NCBI RefSeq assembly: GCF_020520425.1
Contig: NC_079489.1
Location: 85,573,810 to 85,637,809 of the forward strand
Length of the DNA: 64,000 nucleotides
DNA from: Spinacia oleracea
Lineage: Eukaryota > Streptophyta > Magnoliopsida > Caryophyllales > Amaranthaceae
Direction of reading: 5' to 3'
Positions 35,879 to 47,162 of the stretch are shown in pieces. Positions within the stretch are counted from its first letter, which is position 1; each line of letters begins with the position of its first letter. Under the pieces are notes generated by a model. The model was not told where the DNA came from. It saw nothing but the letters and a program-made list of their open reading frames with translations, and searched no databases. The position numbers were made by a program, and so were the translations under genes.

Positions 35879-36215
35879 TTTCTGGTTTTCCCTTTTTCCA
35901 AAAATTAAAGGATCGGTTTTCCCTTTTTCCAAAAATTAAAGGATTGGTTTTCCGTTTTTCCAAAAAAGAACGATGTGATTGGTTTTCCCTTTTTCCAAAA
36001 ATTAAAGGATCGGTTTTCCCTTTTTCCAAAAATTAACTGATAGGTTTTCCCTTTTTCCAAAAATTAAAGGATCGATTTTCCCTTTTTCCAAAAATTAAAG
36101 GATTGGTTTTCCGTTTTTTCCAAAAAAGAACGATGTGATTGGTTTTCCCTTTTTCCAAAAATTAAAGGATTGGTTTTCCGTTTTTCCAAAAAAGAACGAT
36201 GTGCTGGATTTTCCT
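35879..36215. repeat. Tandem array of about 36-bp units (GGTTTTCCCTTTTTCCAAAA)
   Basis: Nine or so copies of GGTTTTCCCTTTTTCCAAAA followed by ATTAAAGGAT or AAGAACGATGTGAT, in alternating order (higher-order structure). Directly before the region containing the PPT. Confidence 0.88.
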
Positions 36216-36612
36216 TCGTTTTACGTCCCATAAAAACAAGGGGGTTTTCTCGTTTAGCTAACCTTGAAAATGAGAATCTTTAAAAACGTTTTTACCTCAT
36301 GGTTGGGCTTGGCCAGGCCCAATTACACTTTATAGCTTTAATTTCGAAAACATCTGTAGCTACTCCCAATGACAAAGTGAGGGAGTTTCTACGTCTCTTT
36401 AGATACTTCCAATGACAAAGTGAGGGAGTTTCTATACTATCCGTTGACAAATCCCAATGACACGTGAGGAATATGTCGACACTTCAAGTGATGACCCTTA
36501 AGTCAAATGTTATCACTCGGGGGCTCGTGAGACCCTCGCAAAAGCAGGTCACCATGACTTATGTGGCGCACTCCGTCTAATACTTTGACCATCGTCTTAT
36601 TCCAAGACTCAG
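36216..36612. other. 3' UTR of the non-autonomous element
   Basis: No gene. Includes a duplicated phrase CCAATGACAAAGTGAGGGAG at about 36367 and 36409, and a PPT-like CACTCGGGGGCTCG at 36513. Confidence 0.6.
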
Positions 36613-36629
36613 TCAAAGTGGGGGCTAAC
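36613..36629 (+). promoter_or_regulatory. Polypurine tract of the non-autonomous element
   Basis: GTCAAAGTGGGGGCTAAC immediately before TGTAGACACC of the 3' LTR. Confidence 0.8.
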
Positions 36630-38101
36630 TGTAGACACCTACTTTTGTCCCCATTCCCGAAAGGGAAGGTTCGATGATGAAAATGTAAATCTCCACTTGA
36701 CAACGCATCTCCTATAAAATAACGAATCTCAATTCCCCTTTTTCATTTCACCCGAAACCTGCTATTTATAGAAACCTGCCATTTATGGAAACTTGCTAAA
36801 AATAGTAGCTGCCGTAATGGGTAGTTGTTAAAAGTGGCAAGTCATAAAAGATAGAAACCTGACAGAATTAAGTGTTGCACTCCAACATAAATCCTAAATG
36901 AGATAGAAATTGCGAGAGAATCCTATTCCTAATACTATTCGAAAATAAGAGTTACGTATTAATTAAAATCCTAACGAGCCTAGAGTTCGTAACGGGCCCA
37001 GATGCATTCCATCATAAAATTAATACGCACTAAAAGACTCGATTAAAGTCTCATACACTCCGGATTCTAAGAATCCGAATCTGACAAAGAAACGGCCCAG
37101 ACCCTATTTTCAACGCCTGGCTCTGGGCGCCGAAATCTTCGGCGCCCAGCCCTGGGCGCTGAAATTACCTGGGACGTGTTCTTTCCTAATTCCTCGTGGA
37201 TTAGAGTTCTACAATTCTATCTTTCCACGAACTCTTTTCTATAAATAGGGCCCCAAGTTCGACGTGAAAAGAACACAACACACAATGATTATTCTGAGTA
37301 TTGACTCCAACCCCTAAGCCTAAGCCTCACGTTGCGAAATTGATCACGCGTTCTGTCGCAATCGATCCAAAAATCGAACAGAACGTATCCTGTCCCGTAA
37401 TTTGAGATTCGTTAAATAAAAGGAGAACTAGCAAAGTCAAAGTGGTTAGTTTTCTGAGAACCGTGACGCACCTCTCAAGGGTGCGTCGTAATGTGTCCCT
37501 TTTCCATGATTTAATTGCTTTCCTCGCCCTTTTATAAACTGTTAAACTAATCAAATCTGATTGTTCTATCACGCCTAATAAAGATAATATGTTGGGAAAT
37601 TGGATTATCATGCTAGGTCCCTTAAAACAATCTAAATCAGATAATCGCGATCGATCTAGTATTATATGTTGCATATTGTTAAAATCAACTCATATTAGTT
37701 TAATAGTTAACGCATGTCCCTTCAATTATTTATGTTGAGCTAGTAAGGATATCCTGCCTCTGGAGTTATCGACGAGCGAGTAATCCTCTCGGTAGTTACA
37801 GTCCCCCGAACCCTCAATCTCTACCTTGCGGGTGTATGTTGAGAGATCCCCACACCAGGGATCACAAGGGAACCTATGGCCGTCGTGGTCAAACATAATT
37901 GCACTCCCTTTATGTCACGATAACCGGGTTTTGTCAGTTTTTCTAATTGTCGTTAAAAACTGAATGGCGACTCCTATATTACTAGTCAATTGGGTGTAAA
38001 CTCACAGGAAGTCCAATTACACTTGGTTTGACAAAAAGAAACGTCACACCCACGAGGGACGAGGTCACGCATTAGCCTCGTGCTTTTTCGACCCCCTCAC
38101 A
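36630..38101 (+). repeat. 3' LTR of the non-autonomous element
   Basis: About 98% identical by eye to 27003-28468, with an extra GTCTCA near 37048. TATAAATA at 37240-37247. Ends CTCACA, followed by the TSD GGTAC. Confidence 0.93.
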
Positions 38102-38106
38102 GGTAC

Positions 38107-38757
38107 TTGATAGGTTCAATATGGCTGACTCCAAAAGAGGTCACCTACCCATGTCTAATGGAATGACTCTTAGCAAGACTCAGTGTCCAAAAACACCAGA
38201 TGAGCAAAGACGAATGAGTGGGATACCATATGCATCATTGATTGGTTGAATAATGTATGTTATGATATGTACAGTTGTACACGCCCGGATGTTTCGTATG
38301 CACTCGGTGCTACGAGTACATACTCGTCCGACCTAGGAGAGGCACATTGGACTGCTGCAAGAATATTCTGAAGTACTTGAAAAGGCACAAAGATGATTTC
38401 CTAGACTGTGGTGGAGATGATGAATTGATTGTTAAAGGCTACATAGACGCAAGCTTCCAAACCGACAAAGATGATTTCAGATCACAATATGGGTTTATCT
38501 TCTACCTAAACGGAGGAGCAGAGAGCTGTAAAAGTGCTACTCAAAGCACTATTGCGGATTCTACAACGGAAGCGGAGTACATTCCTGCACATGAAGCAGC
38601 AAAGGAACCAATTTGGCTAAGGAAGTTCATTGGTGATCTTGGTGTAGTCCCCTCCATTAAAGGACCAGTAGCTCTATATTGTGACAATAATGGAGCTATT
38701 GCCCACGCAAAGGAGCCTAGACATTACCAAAGAGTCAAACATGTACTTACTTGAAAA
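38107..38757 (+). pseudogene. Copia-1 RT end and RNase H, separated from the rest of pol
   Basis: Continues the copia-1 frame after the nested element: a stretch around SNGMTLSKTQCPKTPDEQ, a stop near 38248, then RNase H with GYIDASFQTDKDDFRSQYGF, TEAEYIPAHEA and LYCDNNGAIAHAKEPR. The acidic RNase H residues are still in place. Frame ends TGA at 38752-38754. Confidence 0.88.
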
Positions 38758-39251
38758 GACTAGTATCGGACAAGACCTATGAAACTTTACTGTAAGAGAT
38801 GAAAATTTATCATAAGTAATTTTATTTTCTTATTAGACACTAATCCTCAATACCTGAGTGATTTGAGAATAGTTATTTGAGAAGTGGTTACTTTGACGTT
38901 GTCAACCGTCACATTGTAAAAGGAGACCATAACGGCAACTCTCAGGTAATCACCTATCAAAGAAAGTCTAACCTTAAGATCACAAGATTGAGATTTTCCT
39001 CCCATAAATAGGGATGAGATGCCAAAATTTGTAAAAGGCTACTCGGAGAGCTAGAAACTGTAAAATGCATGGCCGTGCTCAGATGAATCATAGGCTATGA
39101 TTATCTGTTTGTTTGACCAGTTGAACTCTGACACCAAGGAATGCCTCTAAACGTAATAAGGATGACCGGTCTTACCTTATGTCCATGAGAAGGCATCGAG
39201 CGACAAAGGAATTAGGAAATGCGCACTTGCCCCTAAGGACAAGTGGGAGAC
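38758..39251 (+). other. Copia-1 3' UTR and polypurine tract
   Basis: No gene. Ends with AAGTGGGAGAC at 39241-39251, a copia polypurine tract, directly before the TGAAGG start of the 3' LTR. Confidence 0.75.
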
Positions 39252-40107
39252 TGAAGGAAATAATGCCTTTGGTCCAAGTTTGCATTTATAGCATTTAATG
39301 CTAAGTCTAATAAATGCATATCAGTATTAATTAAGCACGTTGATTATTCATTGAGATCAAGTGATTTGAATGCCTAGCTAGAGGTCGCTTCAATTCAAGT
39401 GGAATTAATGTTATTAATGCCATAACTTACTCTTGACTTAACCCGTAGGGTGATACAAATAGTGCGTGAACGGATCAAATATTTAGGTGAATATTATATT
39501 CATTAAATACTCTCATTATGGATATGATGGATGTTGGTATCAGTGGGAGCTAAACAAATTGTCAAAAGGCAAAGAAATAATATTTGCCGGAAATGAAGAT
39601 AACACTGGAAAACGGAAATATGGTTCATAACGGAAATATAAATATTATCGAAGTCGAAGATATTGCCAGAAACGGAAATATGGTTCGTATCGGAAATATT
39701 TTCGGAAATAGAAATATTTTCGGAATCGAAAATATTATCGGAAACGGAAATATTAGCGGAATCAGAAATATTGTTGAAATCGCAAATATTGTCGGAATCG
39801 AAAAACAAATCGGAAGCACGAAACAAGCGACGGGCCATCGAACGAAGCAATGGCACATTGCTCGATGGGTCGTAGCACATCGCCTGGCTCAATAAGCCAG
39901 CGCGCCAAGCAAGCCAGGTCAGCGTTGTTGCGCCTTGCACACGGGCCAGCGTTGCTGTGCCTGTTTCTTGGCCAGCGCGGCTAGGTTTGTGCGTGCAGGC
40001 CAAGGTTGGCCGGTGTTCTAGCTATGCAAGCAAAGCATCCGGCTAGCCCTAGGGTGCTTAGGGTTTTGGTTTTTTGAATATTTACCTAAAATTCCCTAAG
40101 TTACTCT
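39252..40107 (+). repeat. Copia-1 3' LTR, truncated
   Basis: Starts TGAAGGAAATAATGCC and follows the 5' LTR through the GGAAATATT array (39590-39830) and the GC tract, but stops at ACTCTAG (40107), before the TATA box. The remaining about 350 bp is absent, so a deletion or another insertion removed it. Confidence 0.85.
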
Positions 40108-40319
40108 AGACTAAAAAAAACTAAACTAAATTTAGTGAAAAATAAAAAATAAAAAATAAAACCTAAAACCGTTGAATAAGATTGGAGGATAGAGGTCTTC
40201 GTCATCTCCGAAAACAATTTTGATGGGGGAGGGCAGCGATATTTAGGAGAGAGAGAGAGAGAGAGAGAGGCAGAGAGTTGTCGATGAAAGAGAAAAATTA
40301 ATTAGGGTTTCGAAATGAT
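40108..40319. other. Spacer with (GA)n microsatellite
   Basis: A-rich DNA with AAAATAA repeats and a GA dinucleotide run at about 40248-40270. No gene. Confidence 0.7.
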
Positions 40320-41089
40320 TGTTTTTTTTTTGACATTGGATAGTTTGTTAGCAATCACATAAGCTCGATTCACTTTAATCCTATCCTTCTTTATGATCGT
40401 GCAAATATCAAATGTTGTTGTTATGTTCTTGGTCTCATGCGCTTCCCAGTAGATTTTAACTTCTTGTCTCGAGTCTCGTTGAAGGGTTGCCACTAACGTT
40501 ATAGAATCCGTAAAGATCATTAAGTTGCGAATTCGTTGCTCCTTTTCCCACTTTAGTCCATGTAGGCAAGCTCCAGTTTATGCTTGTAATGTTGATGTTG
40601 TTCGTATATAGTTCCCTCCTCCATCCAGGTAATGGTTGTAATCTTACGGTTTGTAAGCCCACCCCCAACCTTCTTTCTTGGTTCTTTTGTCCCACGAGCC
40701 GTCCTTCTGCAAAAAAAAGTTAGTGAAACCATTTTTGTGCTTCCCAGTTGAGCCAAGTAAAATCATGGTGGGAATTGTTGTTCATTCTCCTTCTTAAATG
40801 ATTAGTAAGGTATAAGGGAGGGTTTTGTTGAAAGATGCTTAATTGTTTCAACCCTTCGTTAACTTGAACTAGCACTATTCTTGTATGCCCTCCCAATCCC
40901 TTGAAAATCCTTGGGTTCCTTGTCACCCATAAGCTCAACATCATTGCCACAAAACCTTACAATTTTTGTATTACTCCCTCCATCCTCGCTATAATAAAGC
41001 AGGATATAACTCTGAACCCATTTTCCAAGAGTCATAGGTTCAACACTTTCTGATTGAATTTGTAGTGGACAAATATCCCATGCAAGTTT
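40320..41089 (-). pseudogene. LINE-2 zf-RVT and RNase H-like end
   Basis: Minus-strand CPLQIQSESVE, then in shifted frames ML..WVTRNPRIFKG, and near the end TDSITLVATLQRDSRQE with ANKLSNVKK, the pattern of a LINE-borne RNase H. Several frames are used, so it is dead. A TACTCCCTCCATCC word at 40972-40986 resembles a Stowaway MITE end; its partner was not found. Confidence 0.55.
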
Positions 41090-42617
41090 TGTAACACCTT
41101 AATAATTCCTTGCTTTTATAAAACTATGTTTCCAACTCAAATAAAGGAATTACTAAAGCATTACCGCCACCGTGATAACGGTTAAGGCTAGTGACAGAAT
41201 TACGCAGCGGAAATAACTATTTTTAAAATTATAAAATAAATAGTTAATGGCCTCCACTACAAGTTGGAACCATATAGGCCCAAACAAAAATCCAAATTAA
41301 AACAATCCATTAACCGAAAATGAACTTGTAATAGCCTAGAATAATAATAAAATAAATAGAGATTAAACGATGCAAGTAAAATAAACTCTCTCATTCAATC
41401 CCATCCTGAAGATTTCTTGGCTTGCAAGTCACCTCTTGAAATCCTACTTATTGAAAATCTACTCCACAAGAATGCAAGTGCAAATGATGGATCATCATAG
41501 GGTCATTATGGCAAGGGCCATGACCAAAAACATAAAGCACGTAATCAACAAAAGGCTGAGTACTACAAGCTAAAACGAATCCTAAACTAACATGCTTCAT
41601 TCTGAAACAATAATTGAAATCACATGCAAAAACCAACTAATAAACAATTAATCATGAAGACAAGACTCGACTCAAGACACGACTCTTGACTTATATATAA
41701 ATGTTAATTAGCATCGAACAGTTCCTTGGAAAAGAAATATCCATTGGACGAGTGTTGGGAGCCCTCTAAACACTAAAAGAAATAGTAACCTTGTGCCAAC
41801 ATGATTATTCGCATGTGATGGAATTCCATGCGCATAAAAATAGCAATATAACGTCTTGTATCACCAAATAGAAGTAACTTCCCTGAGGTCTCGTACTCCC
41901 CTCATTGTTCATACTCGAGATGCATATGTTCCAAGAGTTTTGAATCTTATTCGTGTTTCACTTTACGTTTATTAATATTTTATTGAAAGCCGACTCAAGA
42001 CACAATCAATTAAAACATTTAATCAATTAAAAATAGACAATGCTTCTTTTAGAATCCTCTAGGACTTGTTATCAATACATCCATGACTCCAATGAATTAC
42101 TACCTTGACATGATGAGTCCACGACATGCCTGTTAATATGCAAGTTGTGTACTAGGCACGAATTATTCCTAATTCAATTCACCTTGACTCTATAATGTAT
42201 ACCCTACATGGCCGAAGCAAATGTGGTTACTGAAATTATATACCCTACACGAATGAAGCACGTGTGGTTACTAAAATGTGCAACATGGCACGAATAACCT
42301 TGACTCATAGTATGCTAGACCTTACGTACAATAGCATAAATAGCTTACTTACATGCACATAAACCATGCATAAAGCATACTTGGACAACATGCTTGCTCT
42401 TTAATTCAACAAACATAACCAATAATAACATGCTTATACTCAAACATGAATCAAATAATCCAAATAAACATGAATTACAACATCACAAACATAACATGTA
42501 TTCACATGAATTAAATTGGGTCGTCCTAGACTTGTACGTACCTTGAATACTTAAGTAGATGGGGCCCTTTATGATTAAATTCCCAACTAGACTAGAAATC
42601 ACCTCCTATATAAAATA

Positions 42618-42909
42618 GGAAAAATTGACATAAATAATCCCAACTTTCACACATCTTCTAAAAATAATCTCAACTTTGGATTATTTTTTAATAATCCAAA
42701 TTTTAGGGGTTACCTTCTCAAAGTAATCCGGAGTCTTTTTTTTCTTGTCATTACTAATCCATTTTGGGTCTATTGTACATAGGCAAATTGATAGTTTGGA
42801 TTATTTTGAGAAGGTAACCCCCAAAGTTTGGATTATTCTAAAATAATCCAAAGTTGAGATTATTTTGAGAAAATGAGTGAAAGGTGGGATTATTTATGTC
42901 AATTTTTCC
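42618..42909. mobile_element. 292-bp MITE with long terminal inverted repeats (MULE-like)
   Basis: Outer ends GGAAAAATTGACATAAATAA and, on the right, TTATTTATGTCAATTTTTCC are exact inverted repeats; the inverted homology continues for about 110 bp on each side, leaving a short loop. Flanks TATAAAATA (42609-42617) and TATAAATTA (42910-42918) match 8 of 9, a 9-bp duplication as for Mutator-like elements. No coding capacity. Confidence 0.88.
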
Positions 42910-43272
42910 TATAAATTAAATAAAACTTAATTGTTCTTCATGTTCATTAAATTTCCAGCAACATTATTGAACTTTAAATTGCTTGCATTAATTAGAAATT
43001 AGTCGTTAATAATAAAAATAATTACTTTAATTACTCGTTAAAAACCCTAGCATGAAATTTAATTAATTTCATGCATAAAAACATTAAAAACCGAAGTTTA
43101 AATGATCATAAATGAATCAAAGTTCATATTGATTATCATAATTAAAATTGACATCTAATTATGCTAATCGATTAATCATATGAGTTTAATTAAAATCTCA
43201 ACCCTAATTCACCATTAAAAGCAATTAAACTCATAAAATCGAAGCTTTAATAAATAATTTTAATCTGAAAAT

Positions 43273-44282
43273 TGTAGGAGAATACAGTTAAATACATATT
43301 AACGCAGCGGAATAATCCCCAAAGCCAGGAACCATGTATAAAGTACAGATCAAGCAGACTTACGTTTGTAGCGTGTTTTCCCTAGTTCAACGAATCACGA
43401 ACACGAACAAGAACTCCAAATGTCGTTCCTCTACTTGGTTCACCGACACATTCAGATCCATCTTGAGATTCGTAGCTTAGACGTCACTCAAGATATTTTA
43501 GCTTTTAGGGAAAAACAGTTTGAACGGAGGCTCAAAGGAGAATAGGATTTCTCCTTTGATTTAGGTTAAACTGATGTACGTAATTAGAGTTGTGTGAAAA
43601 ACATAATAATGGCTGAGGTGTTATAACCCTAAGGGTTATGACATCACCGGCCAAGGCACAAGGCCTCAACCGGCCAGCTCTCGCACAAAACCCACGAGCA
43701 GCGTGCACAGCAACGCAACCATGGCCCTTGGGCCTGCTGCGCTTGCTGCCACTACTGTTGTCCCGCGCGCGCCCTGCCGCAAGCCTACGGGCCTTACTCT
43801 CTCGCTGGCGAGCTGCTGCGCTCGTTGGGCCTTGCGCGCTTGGCTCGACGGGCCGGCAGCCATGCCTTGCTCGTATCCGCGTCCAATGCCTTACGGCTAT
43901 TATTTATCGTATAGTACTTGACGAATCACCGTCATACGATACGATTATTCGTTTCGCCTAGCTTACGGATATTTGTGATACGATATACGATTCTGATCCA
44001 ACATCATATCATATGTTTATGTTTTCCGAACTAATTCCCGAAAAGCTATTAAATGAATTTCCGATTCATTTAATCGGATGATCTGTTACTTGTCAATGGT
44101 GTGACCTTATAGGTTCAGTCAAGAGTAAGTTGTGAGACTAATATAGATTAGAACTCACTGATCGGAAGCATTGCTCCAACTAGCTATTCCTATCACTAGA
44201 TCTTACTGAATTAATTGTTCGTAATTAATCTGAACCTTGGTATTAGACTGATGCACCTTGGTTGAAGGACATATTTCCTTCA
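43273..44282 (-). repeat. Copia-2 3' LTR (left copy)
   Basis: 1010 bp, paired with 51878-52896. Contains a GC-rich tract at 43637-43870 (words GGGCC, GCGCGC) and a stretch of ATACGATACGATTATTCG-like repeats at 43925-44000. Confidence 0.92.
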
Positions 44283-45134
44283 GTCTCCTACTTGTCATTC
44301 AGACAAGTGTGCATTCACATTCCTTTGTCGCTTAGTGTTACTTGTAGAACATAAGGTAAGATCCAAGGCATCCTTATTAGGTCCAGAAGTGTTTCTCGGA
44401 TTACTGAGTTCAACTGTTAAACTTTTACAGAAGGTTAAGCCTTAACCATTCTGAGCACGGCCAAGCATTTTCACAGTATCTAACTCTCCGAGAGGCCTTG
44501 TTACACAACAACACCATATCCTATCAAAGATAGGAGGACAATCCAGTCTTGAAATATATGAACACTCACTTTGATTCATAGTACGCCTAATAACTGCTTT
44601 TATAGTCTCCTTTTACGGTGCGACGTTTAGCGAGCATCAAAGCGAACTAACTTCAAACGAGCAATCATAATTACTCGTGTTTTGAGGAATGTTTCTAATC
44701 ACCATTAATGAGAACTGCTTATGACATGACTTTAATCTCTAAAAGTGTTCTCATGGTCAATCCGATACAAGATCCAATAAGTATGTATGCAAAACATTTC
44801 TGATCGACATCCAGTCAATCTAGTTCAAGAAACCGAACTACAAATTTACTTGCAATCTAATCTTCATTATTCATTGGTCGTCCACCTTTCAATGACCTGG
44901 ATTAGGGATCCTTCGTGACTTCAATATTAAAGTTCACTTATGGGTGTTTCTTTGTCGAAGAATCCATCTTGACATCCCATTTGAATGTTTTGAATCACTT
45001 GGACTTTTCATTTAATACTAAACCAAAATTAAATGAATATGAAATAAATAATTTCATAAATATGAAATGGTTAAACCAATTGTTTTAAACAAAGATCTAA
45101 CAGATGTTCTAAAATAAAACATAGACAATCAAAG
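44283..45134 (-). other. Copia-2 3' UTR with polypurine tract
   Basis: No gene. Directly inside the LTR the minus strand reads AAGTAGGAGAC, the polypurine tract. The rest is AT-rich 3' UTR. Confidence 0.7.
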
Positions 45135-47162
45135 TCATTCTCCAACATGCTTGATTCCCATGGTTTCTACATGTGGGTTGTGCTTCACTTGTGGCAACGG
45201 TTTAGTCAATGGATCCGCGACGTTGTCGTCAGTTCCAACCTTGCAAATCTCGATTTCTTTCCTTTCAACGATTTCTCGAAGTATGTGAAATCGCCGCAAT
45301 ACGTGCTTGGAATTCTGGTGGCTCCTAGGATCCTTTGTCTGGGCAATGGCTCCACTATTTTCACAATACAAAGCCATTGGTCCTTTAATGGAGGGGACAA
45401 CCCCAAGTTCTTCGATGAACTTCCGAATCCAAACAACTTCCTTTGCTGCTTCTGAGGCAGCAATGTACTCGACTTCAGTTGTAGAATCCGCAATAGTGAT
45501 TTGCTTAGCACTTTTCCAACTTACTGCTCCGCCATTAAGGCAGAACACAAAACTAGACTGTGATCTGAAATCATCTATGTCGGTTTGAAAGCTTGCGTTC
45601 GTATAGCCTCTAACAATTAACTCATTTGTACCACCATATACCAGAAACAGATCATTTGTCCTTTTTAGGTACTTTAGGATATTCTTGGCAGCAGTCCAAT
45701 GCGCCTCACCTGGGTCTGACTGGTACCTGCTCGTTGCACTGAGTGCGAACGAAACATTCGGCCTTGTACAAATCATAGCATACATGATGGATCCAATAGC
45801 CGTAGCGTTTGGAATTTCACTCATCCTTCCACGCTCGTCAGATGTCTTGGGACACTGAGTCTTGCTTAGATATATGCCATGTGACATGGGTAGATGGCCT
45901 CTCTTGTCTTCCATCATATTGAACCTAGCTAGCACTTTGTCAATGTAAGTTCTCTGGCTTAGTCCAATCATCCTCTTAGATCTATACCTATAGATCTTGA
46001 TGCCCAATATGTATTGTGCCTCTCCTAAGTCTTTCATTGAGAAACACTTTCCGAGCCAAGTCTTTACAGACTCCAGCATAGGAATGTCATTTCCAATACG
46101 CAGTATGTCGTCTACATACAAGACTAGGAATGCAATTTCACTCCCACTGAATTTCTGGTATACACAAGATTCGTCTTGATTCTTGATGAAGCCAAATTCA
46201 TTGTCTACTTAATCAAATCGTATATTCCAGCTTCTTGATGCCTGCTTTAATCCATTGATGGGTTTCTTAAGCTTGCATACCTTTCCTTGATTCTTTTGAT
46301 CGTAAAAACCCTTCGGATGTGTCATAAGCACAGTATCTTCAAGAACACCATTCAAGAAGGAAGTTTTGACATCCATTTGCCATATTTCATAGTCATGAAA
46401 CACGGCAATCGCAAGGATTATCCAAATAGACTTAGGCATAGCAACTGGAGAAAAGGTTTCATCGTAGTCAACGCCGTGAACATGCATGTAACCTTTTGCT
46501 ACCAATCTAGCCTTGTATATGTATACAATTCCATCCTTGTCTTTCTTCAATTTGAAGACCCATTTGCATCCAATAGGTGTAAACCCATCCGGCAAATCAA
46601 CCAAATCCCAGACTTTATTTTCAGACATGGAGTCTATCTCAGATTTCATGGCCTCTAACCATTTAGTGGAGCTTGGGCTCGTCATAGCTTGCTTGTAGAT
46701 CATAGGTTCATCACTATCTAATATGAGAACTTCTAAGTTTTCAGTCAAGAGGACGCCTGTCCATCTGTCCGGTTGAACCTTAGTTCTATGTGACCTACGA
46801 GGGGCAACAATGCCTTGAGGAACTACTCCCACTGGCTCTTCTAAAGGCCTTAGAGGTTCTTCACCTTGAACTGCTTCTAAAGAGTTCTTGGTTCGTTGTT
46901 CGTCTCGAATCTCTTCGAGGTCTATTATTCTCCCACTTGTCATTTTGGAAATGTGATTTCTTTCCAAAAAGACACCGTCACGAGCAACGAATACCTTGTT
47001 CTCTGACTTGTTGTAGAAGTAATACCCCTTAGTTTCACTTAGATACCCAACGAAGAAACATCTGTCAGATTTGGTTCGAGCTTGTCCGAAATTAATCGCT
47101 TGACATATGCCTCGCAACCCCAAATCTTTAGAAAAGACAACTTTGGAAGTTTCCCAATCCAT
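45135..47162 (-). pseudogene. Copia-2 RT and RNase H, one stop
   Basis: One minus-strand frame broken only by TAA at 46209-46211. RT: KARLVAKGYMHVHGVDYDET, MDVKTSFLNGVLEDT, LKQASRSWNIRF, then catalytic LYVDDIL near 46110. RNase H: GYTNASFQTDIDDFRSQSSF, STTEVEYIAASEA, LYCENSGAIAQTKDPR; the first catalytic Asp is Asn and the third is Glu, so RNase H is probably inactive. Ends ETMGIKHVGE. RT copies element RNA; RNase H removes it from the hybrid. Confidence 0.92.

Larger units (their letters stand above)
27003..38101 (+). mobile_element. Non-autonomous Tat-like LTR retrotransposon, 11.1 kb, no gag-pol
   Basis: Complete element with TSD GGTAC at 26998-27002 and 38102-38106, 5' LTR 27003-28468, PBS 28470-28486, PPT about 36613-36629 and 3' LTR 36630-38101. 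Internal 8 kb has no gag, protease, RT or integrase. It holds a captured host gene fragment, tandem arrays and repeated GC modules. LTR start and PBS type resemble the Tat element at 17769-19656, so Tat/Ogre proteins probably mobilise it. LTRs differ by about 30 substitutions and one 6-bp indel by eye, so it is young compared with copia-1. Confidence 0.93.
19657..40107 (+). mobile_element. Copia-1: old Ty1/copia element with nested insertions, both LTRs truncated
   Basis: Plus-strand order: truncated 5' LTR (19657-20759), PBS (20761-20772), long leader, gag-pol (23414-26997), nested non-autonomous LTR element (27003-38101 plus TSD GGTAC), end of RT/RNase H (38107-38757), 3' UTR, PPT, and truncated 3' LTR (39252-40107). 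Gag-pol is riddled with stops and frameshifts. The outer target duplication cannot be checked because the 5' end is cut by the Tat LTR and the 3' LTR stops at 40107. Confidence 0.88.

Noticed and set aside
35841..36029. Frame with repeated KRENPL-type motif
   Set aside because: It is the translation of the 36-bp tandem array.
40972..40986. Stowaway-type MITE
   Set aside because: Only one terminal word (TACTCCCTCCATCC) found; no partner inverted repeat or TA duplication nearby.
43638..43961. Open frames in the copia-2 LTR GC tract (also 52137-52591)
   Set aside because: Present in both LTR copies with changed frames; composition explains them.
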